Part shown: positions 60,551 through 64,000 of the stretch, one piece after another
Numbering within the stretch: position 1 is the stretch's first letter
Layout: each line of letters begins with the position of its first letter
From: Paracoccus fistulariae
Lineage (GTDB): Bacteria > Pseudomonadota > Alphaproteobacteria > Rhodobacterales > Rhodobacteraceae
Assembly: GCF_028553785.1 (NCBI RefSeq)
Contig: NZ_CP067136.1
Location: 1,116,001 to 1,180,000 of the forward strand
Direction of reading: 5' to 3'
DNA: 64,000 nucleotides
Made by a program: the position numbers and the translations under genes
Notes under the pieces: model-generated
What the model was told of the DNA's origin: nothing
Databases searched by the model: none
Seen by the model: the letters and a program-made list of their open reading frames with translations, nothing else

Positions 60551-60625
60551 CGGCTAGCCGATTGTGAGCGGCAGGAACCCGCTGCGGTTGCGGCGCCTGT
60601 TGAAATGGCCCGATACCGCTCACAA
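60551..60625. promoter_or_regulatory. Inverted-repeat operator region before the OYE gene
   Basis: TTGTGAGCGG at 60562-60571 and its exact reverse complement CCGCTCACAA at 60616-60625 are separated by 44 bases and end 33 bases before the OYE ATG. The 10-bp palindrome CGGCTAGCCG at 60551 adjoins the first arm. Two distant identical half-sites around a promoter suggest a looping or paired-dimer repressor site; a long hairpin in RNA is also possible. Confidence 0.5.
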
Positions 60626-60658
60626 GTGGATAGCAAAGAAGTGACCCGCGAGGATATC

Positions 60659-61714
60659 ATGCCCGACCTTTTCGACCCGCTGCAGCTTGGCGCAGTCACG
60701 TTGAAGAACCGCATCGTCATGGCCCCGCTGACCCGCAGCCGTTCCGGGGCGGATCGCGTGCCGAATGATCTGATGGCGACCTATTACCGGCAGCGCGCCG
60801 GTGCCGGGCTGATCATCAGCGAAGCCACCTCGGTCATGCCGATGGGCGTGGGCTATGCCGATACGCCGGGCATCTGGAGCGACGCGCAGGTCGAGGGCTG
60901 GAAGAAGGTCACGAAGGCCGTGCATGACGCCGGGGGCACCATCTTTCTGCAGCTTTGGCATGTGGGCCGGATCTCTGCCCCGCTGTTTCTGAATGGCCGG
61001 ACCCCGGTTGCGCCAAGCGCGATCAGGCCCGACGGTCATGTCAGTCTGGTCCGCCCGAAACAGGAATATGTCACGCCCTACGCGCTGACCATCGACGAGA
61101 TTCAGGAGGTGGTCGAAGCCTATCGCACGGGCGCCGAAAACGCCCGGAAGGCTGGCTTCGATGGCGTCGAGATTCACGGCGCAAACGGTTATCTTATCGA
61201 CCAATTCCTGCAGGATAGCACCAACAGGCGCGAGGACGAATATGGCGGCACTATCGCGAACCGGACGCGATTTCTGAACCAGATCGCCGATGCGGTGGTC
61301 GGGGTCTGGGGCGCGGATCGCGTGGGGCTGCATCTGTCGCCCCGCGCCGATGCGCATGACATGGGCGACAGCGATCCCCAAGCGCTGTTCACGCAGATCG
61401 CCCGCGACATGGCCGAACGGGGCATCGCCTTCCTGTGCCTGCGCGAATATGTCGCCGAAGACAGCCTGCTGCCGCAGATCCGCGATGCCTTTGGCGGTCC
61501 CGTGATCGCGAATGAGGGCATGACGCCAGAACTCGCCAAGAAGCTGATCGCCGAAGGCCGCGCCGATGCCGTGGCCTTTGGCCGCGATTTCATCGCGACG
61601 CCCGATCTGGTCAGCCGGATCAGGGACGGCCTGCCCCTGAACGCACATGAGCCAGAGACATTCTACAGGGGCGGTGCCGAAGGCTATACCGACTATCCTT
61701 TCGCGGCGGGTTAA
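60659..61714 (+). CDS. nemA: Old Yellow Enzyme family alkene reductase (NemA-like)
   Basis: This 351-residue FMN TIM-barrel protein begins LFDPLQLGAVTLKNRIVMAPLTRSR. QLWHVGRIS (flavin contacts), the substrate-binding EIHGANGYLIDQFLQDSTNRREDEYGG with the His/Asn pair, and AFGRDFIATPDL near the end follow. It reduces activated C=C or nitro compounds with NADPH. The ATG at 60659 has GAGGAT upstream and fits family N termini; an in-frame ATG at 60605 would place one operator arm inside the gene. An inverted repeat in the promoter region suggests induction control. Confidence 0.93.
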   Translation: MPDLFDPLQLGAVTLKNRIVMAPLTRSRSGADRVPNDLMATYYRQRAGAGLIISEATSVMPMGVGYADTPGIWSDAQVEGWKKVTKAVHDAGGTIFLQLWHVGRISAPLFLNGRTPVAPSAIRPDGHVSLVRPKQEYVTPYALTIDEIQEVVEAYRTGAENARKAGFDGVEIHGANGYLIDQFLQDSTNRREDEYGGTIANRTRFLNQIADAVVGVWGADRVGLHLSPRADAHDMGDSDPQALFTQIARDMAERGIAFLCLREYVAEDSLLPQIRDAFGGPVIANEGMTPELAKKLIAEGRADAVAFGRDFIATPDLVSRIRDGLPLNAHEPETFYRGGAEGYTDYPFAAG

Positions 61715-61900
61715 GCCCGTCCCGCGATAAAACCACAGCCTGAACGACAGGCCGATCCCGATCCGATTGCACCCGGCAACCGGCGCTGTTAGGCGCGGTT
61801 CATACAATCGGGGCGGGAATCGGCATTGTCAGCCTTTGCCCCCTTTGCCCCGGTCACCCTGTCCGCGCGGATCGCGCGGCATTTGATAAAGAGGTGCGTT

Positions 61901-63286
61901 GTGGGACTTTTAGGAATTTTCTTATCGCTGGGCCTGCTGATGTATCTGGCCTATCGCGGGATCAACGTGCTGATCCTTGCACCGCTGCTGGCGCTGCTGG
62001 CCGTGCTGATGTCGGGCGATCTGCCGGTGCTTGCCACCTATACCCAGGTTTTCATGAAATCGCTGGGCGGTTACGTGATCACCTATTTCCCGCTGTTCCT
62101 GCTGGGCGCGATCTTTGGCAAGCTCATGGCAGATAGCGGCGCGGCGCGCACCATTGCGGAACAGATCGTCTCGACGCTGGGCACGAAACGCGCCATTCTG
62201 GCGGTGGTGCTGTCCTGCGGCGTGCTGACCTATGGCGGGGTGTCGCTGTTCGTGGTGGCCTTTGCCATCTATCCGATTGCGAACTCGCTGTTCCGCCGCG
62301 CCGATATCCCCAAGCGGCTGCTGCCCGCCGCCATCGCGCTTGGGTCCTTTACCTTCACCATGACCGCCTTTCCGGGCACGCCCGCGATTCAGAACGCCAT
62401 TCCGATGCCCTTCTTTGGCACCAATGTCTTTGCCGCGCCGGTTCTGGGGACGCTGGCCGGGCTGGTGATGCTGTTCGGTGGCACCGCCTGGCTGAACCGC
62501 CGCGCCGCAGCCGCCGCTGCGCGGGACGAGGGCTATGGCCAGCATGCCCGCACCGCCGCCGACAGTTCGCTGGCCGAGGATGCCGACCTGCCCGGTTTCG
62601 GGCTGGCCATCCTGCCGGTGATTTCGGTGATCGCCCTGAATGCGATCTTTACCTATCTGGTGATCCCGAACATGGATGCCAGCTATCTGGCCCTGCCCGA
62701 ATATGGCGCAACCGACCTGAAAAGCGTGGCCGGGATCTGGGCGATAATCGTGGCGCTGACGGCCTCGATCGCGCTGACGCTGTTGCTGAACTGGCGCCGC
62801 TTCACCGATGTGAAGGAAAGCGTCAATTCCGGCACGATGGGATCGCTGCTGCCGATCTTCAACACCGCGTCCGAGGTCGGTTACGGCGCCGTCATCGCCT
62901 CGCTTCCGGCCTTCATGGTGATCAAGGATGCGGTGCTGGGGCTGTTTCCCGACAATCCGGTCGCCTCGCTGGCCGTGGCCGTCAATGTGCTGGCGGGGAT
63001 CACCGGCTCTGCCTCGGGCGGGATGTCCATCGCGCTGAATGCGTTGGGAGAGCAGTTCGCGACCATGGCGCAGGATCAGGGGATCAGCATGGGGCTGATG
63101 CACCGGGTGACGGCGCTGGCCTCGGGCGGGTTCGACGCCCTGCCCCATAATGGCGCGGTCATCACGCTGCTGGCGATTACCGGGATGACGCATAAGAAAA
63201 GCTACGCCGATATCTTTGTCGTCGCCGTGGCGATTCCGGTTCTGGCCACCATCGGGGTGATCATTCTGGGATCCTTCGGCCTCTGA
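61901..63286 (+). CDS. GntP/ion transporter superfamily permease
   Basis: This 461-residue integral membrane protein has about twelve helices. Phrases LTYGGVSLFVVAFAIYPIAN and GSFTFTMTAFPGTPAIQNAIPM, and GITGSASGGMSIALNALG near the end, place it in the GntP/CitMHS-like group that moves organic acids (gluconate, 3-hydroxybutyrate and similar). The GTG at 61901 is favoured: AGAGG lies 7 bases before it and the protein then starts directly with a hydrophobic helix, whereas the in-frame TTG at 61826 would add a non-typical 25-residue extension. It is co-oriented with the OYE gene, 186 bases apart. A terminator follows. Confidence 0.85.
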   Translation: MGLLGIFLSLGLLMYLAYRGINVLILAPLLALLAVLMSGDLPVLATYTQVFMKSLGGYVITYFPLFLLGAIFGKLMADSGAARTIAEQIVSTLGTKRAILAVVLSCGVLTYGGVSLFVVAFAIYPIANSLFRRADIPKRLLPAAIALGSFTFTMTAFPGTPAIQNAIPMPFFGTNVFAAPVLGTLAGLVMLFGGTAWLNRRAAAAAARDEGYGQHARTAADSSLAEDADLPGFGLAILPVISVIALNAIFTYLVIPNMDASYLALPEYGATDLKSVAGIWAIIVALTASIALTLLLNWRRFTDVKESVNSGTMGSLLPIFNTASEVGYGAVIASLPAFMVIKDAVLGLFPDNPVASLAVAVNVLAGITGSASGGMSIALNALGEQFATMAQDQGISMGLMHRVTALASGGFDALPHNGAVITLLAITGMTHKKSYADIFVVAVAIPVLATIGVIILGSFGL

Positions 63287-63307
63287 CACGCTCGCCGCAG
63301 GTACAGC

Positions 63308-63337
63308 AAAAAGCCGCCCCCGACAGGGCGGCTTTTT
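63308..63337. terminator. Bidirectional terminator between the permease gene and glnA
   Basis: AAAAAGCCGCCC / GGGCGGCTTTTT is a perfect 12-bp stem with a 6-base loop between convergent genes. T runs on both strands suit termination in each direction. Confidence 0.92.
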
Positions 63338-63362
63338 CTGTTTTCAGATCCGCAAGGCGGGA

Positions 63363-64000
63363 TCAGCAGCTGTAATACATCTGATATTCGACCGGATGGG
63401 GGGTGTGCTCATAGGCATAAACCTCTTCCCATTTCAGGGCGATATAGCCCTCAAGCTGGTCGCGGGTGAAGACATCGCCCGCCAGCAGGAAGTCCATGTC
63501 CTTCTCCAGCTCTTCCAGCGCCTCGCGCAGGCTGCCGCAGACGGTCGGGATTTCGGCCAGTTCTTCGGGCGGCAGATCATACAGATCCTTGTCCGATGCC
63601 GGGCCCGGATCGATCTTGTTCTTGATGCCGTCCAGACCCGCCATCAGCAGTGCCGCAAAGCACAGATAGGGGTTGGCCGAGGGATCGGGGAAGCGGGCTT
63701 CGACGCGCTTGGCCTTGGGGCTTTCGGTCCACGGGATCCGCACGCAGCCCGAGCGGTTGCGGGCCGAATAGGCGCGCAGCACCGGGGCCTCGAAACCGGG
63801 GATCAGGCGCTTGTAGCTGTTGGTCGAGGGGTTGGTCAGCGCGTTCAGCGCCTTGGCGTGCTTCAGGATACCGCCGATGAACCACAGCGCCTCTTGCGAC
63901 AGGTCGGCATATTTGTCGCCCGCGAACAGCGGCTTGCCGTCCTTCCAGATCGACATGTTCACATGCATCCCCGAGCCGTTATCGCCCTTCATCGGCTTCG
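63363..64000 (-). CDS. glnA: Glutamine synthetase type I, C-terminal part (cut by window edge)
   Basis: About 212 C-terminal residues are visible. They include [18 protein letters not shown] (ATP and ammonium site region), [49 protein letters not shown] (glutamate binding) and the closing [11 protein letters not shown]. It makes glutamine from glutamate, ammonia and ATP. The usual adenylylation Tyr segment before [11 protein letters not shown] is present as that loop. The gene continues beyond position 64000, so the start and any glnB/glnK neighbour cannot be seen. Confidence 0.97.
   Translation of the reverse strand, partial: KPMKGDNGSGMHVNMSIWKDGKPLFAGDKYADLSQEALWFIGGILKHAKALNALTNPSTNSYKRLIPGFEAPVLRAYSARNRSGCVRIPWTESPKAKRVEARFPDPSANPYLCFAALLMAGLDGIKNKIDPGPASDKDLYDLPPEELAEIPTVCGSLREALEELEKDMDFLLAGDVFTRDQLEGYIALKWEEVYAYEHTPHPVEYQMYYSC

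Noticed and set aside
60562..60571. A lac operator
   Set aside because: Only one half of the lac site matches, and no lac genes or LacI-type regulator are near; treated as an unknown inverted repeat.

Overview
The window is a GC-rich alphaproteobacterial chromosome segment, most likely from the Rhodobacteraceae/Paracoccaceae (Paracoccus-like). The evidence is a C4-pathway 5-aminolevulinate synthase (HemA) with its lysine at residue 248, a CckA hybrid kinase, a recA gene preceded by the alphaproteobacterial SOS box GTTC-N7-GTTC, a GC-rich hairpin repeat of a kind I associate with this family, and the overall gene style. About 62 protein genes are supported. I see no rRNA, tRNA, CRISPR array, prophage or complete insertion sequence.

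Layout. 1-3.6 kb: an entericidin-like lipoprotein, a GntP permease, small secreted or orphan proteins and an outer-membrane protein. 3.6-5.1 kb: the most clearly accessory stretch, with a REP-associated tyrosine transposase (RAYT), three cognate REP hairpins and an AT-rich two-gene unit of unknown function placed directly after lepA. 5.1-9.4 kb: lepA, a DMT permease, a heavy-metal-binding domain protein, a small secreted protein and a class III sirtuin. 9.5-14.1 kb: a cobalamin riboswitch followed by btuB-btuF-btuC-btuD for vitamin B12 uptake. 14.1-24.7 kb: an orphan ParA, a monooxygenase-fold protein, M19 and M20 peptidases, a RodZ-like protein, hemA, a lysozyme-like lipoprotein, gatB and small enzymes. 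24.7-35.9 kb: alaS, a serine hydrolase, glutathione-independent formaldehyde dehydrogenase, recA, cckA, rsmB and a UDP-sugar dehydrogenase. 36-37.7 kb: a quorum-sensing locus (luxR, a small orphan gene, luxI). 37.8-40.1 kb: nadK and glyA.

40.1-50.0 kb is one long minus-strand operon for leucine/isovalerate catabolism: ivd, flavoprotein, LprI-like protein, mccB, ASCH protein, macrodomain protein, mccA, GST, hmgL, lipoprotein and methylglutaconyl-CoA hydratase. It supplies every step from isovaleryl-CoA to acetyl-CoA plus acetoacetate, with several non-catabolic genes threaded through it. 50.2-51.6 kb carries cobC-like and cbiB genes for cobalamin assembly. 51.6-54.5 kb is a tctC-tctB-tctA tripartite tricarboxylate transporter. 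The rest holds a transglutaminase-like protein, Tex, a CPA1 antiporter with a cyclic-nucleotide-binding domain, an Old Yellow Enzyme, a second GntP-type permease and the 3' part of glnA.

The strongest candidates for something undescribed are: the two-gene AT-rich unit next to the RAYT/REP cluster; the macrodomain-ASCH pair inside the leucine operon, which might handle O-acyl-ADP-ribose made by a sirtuin such as the one at 8.7 kb; and the 69-residue gene between luxR and luxI.
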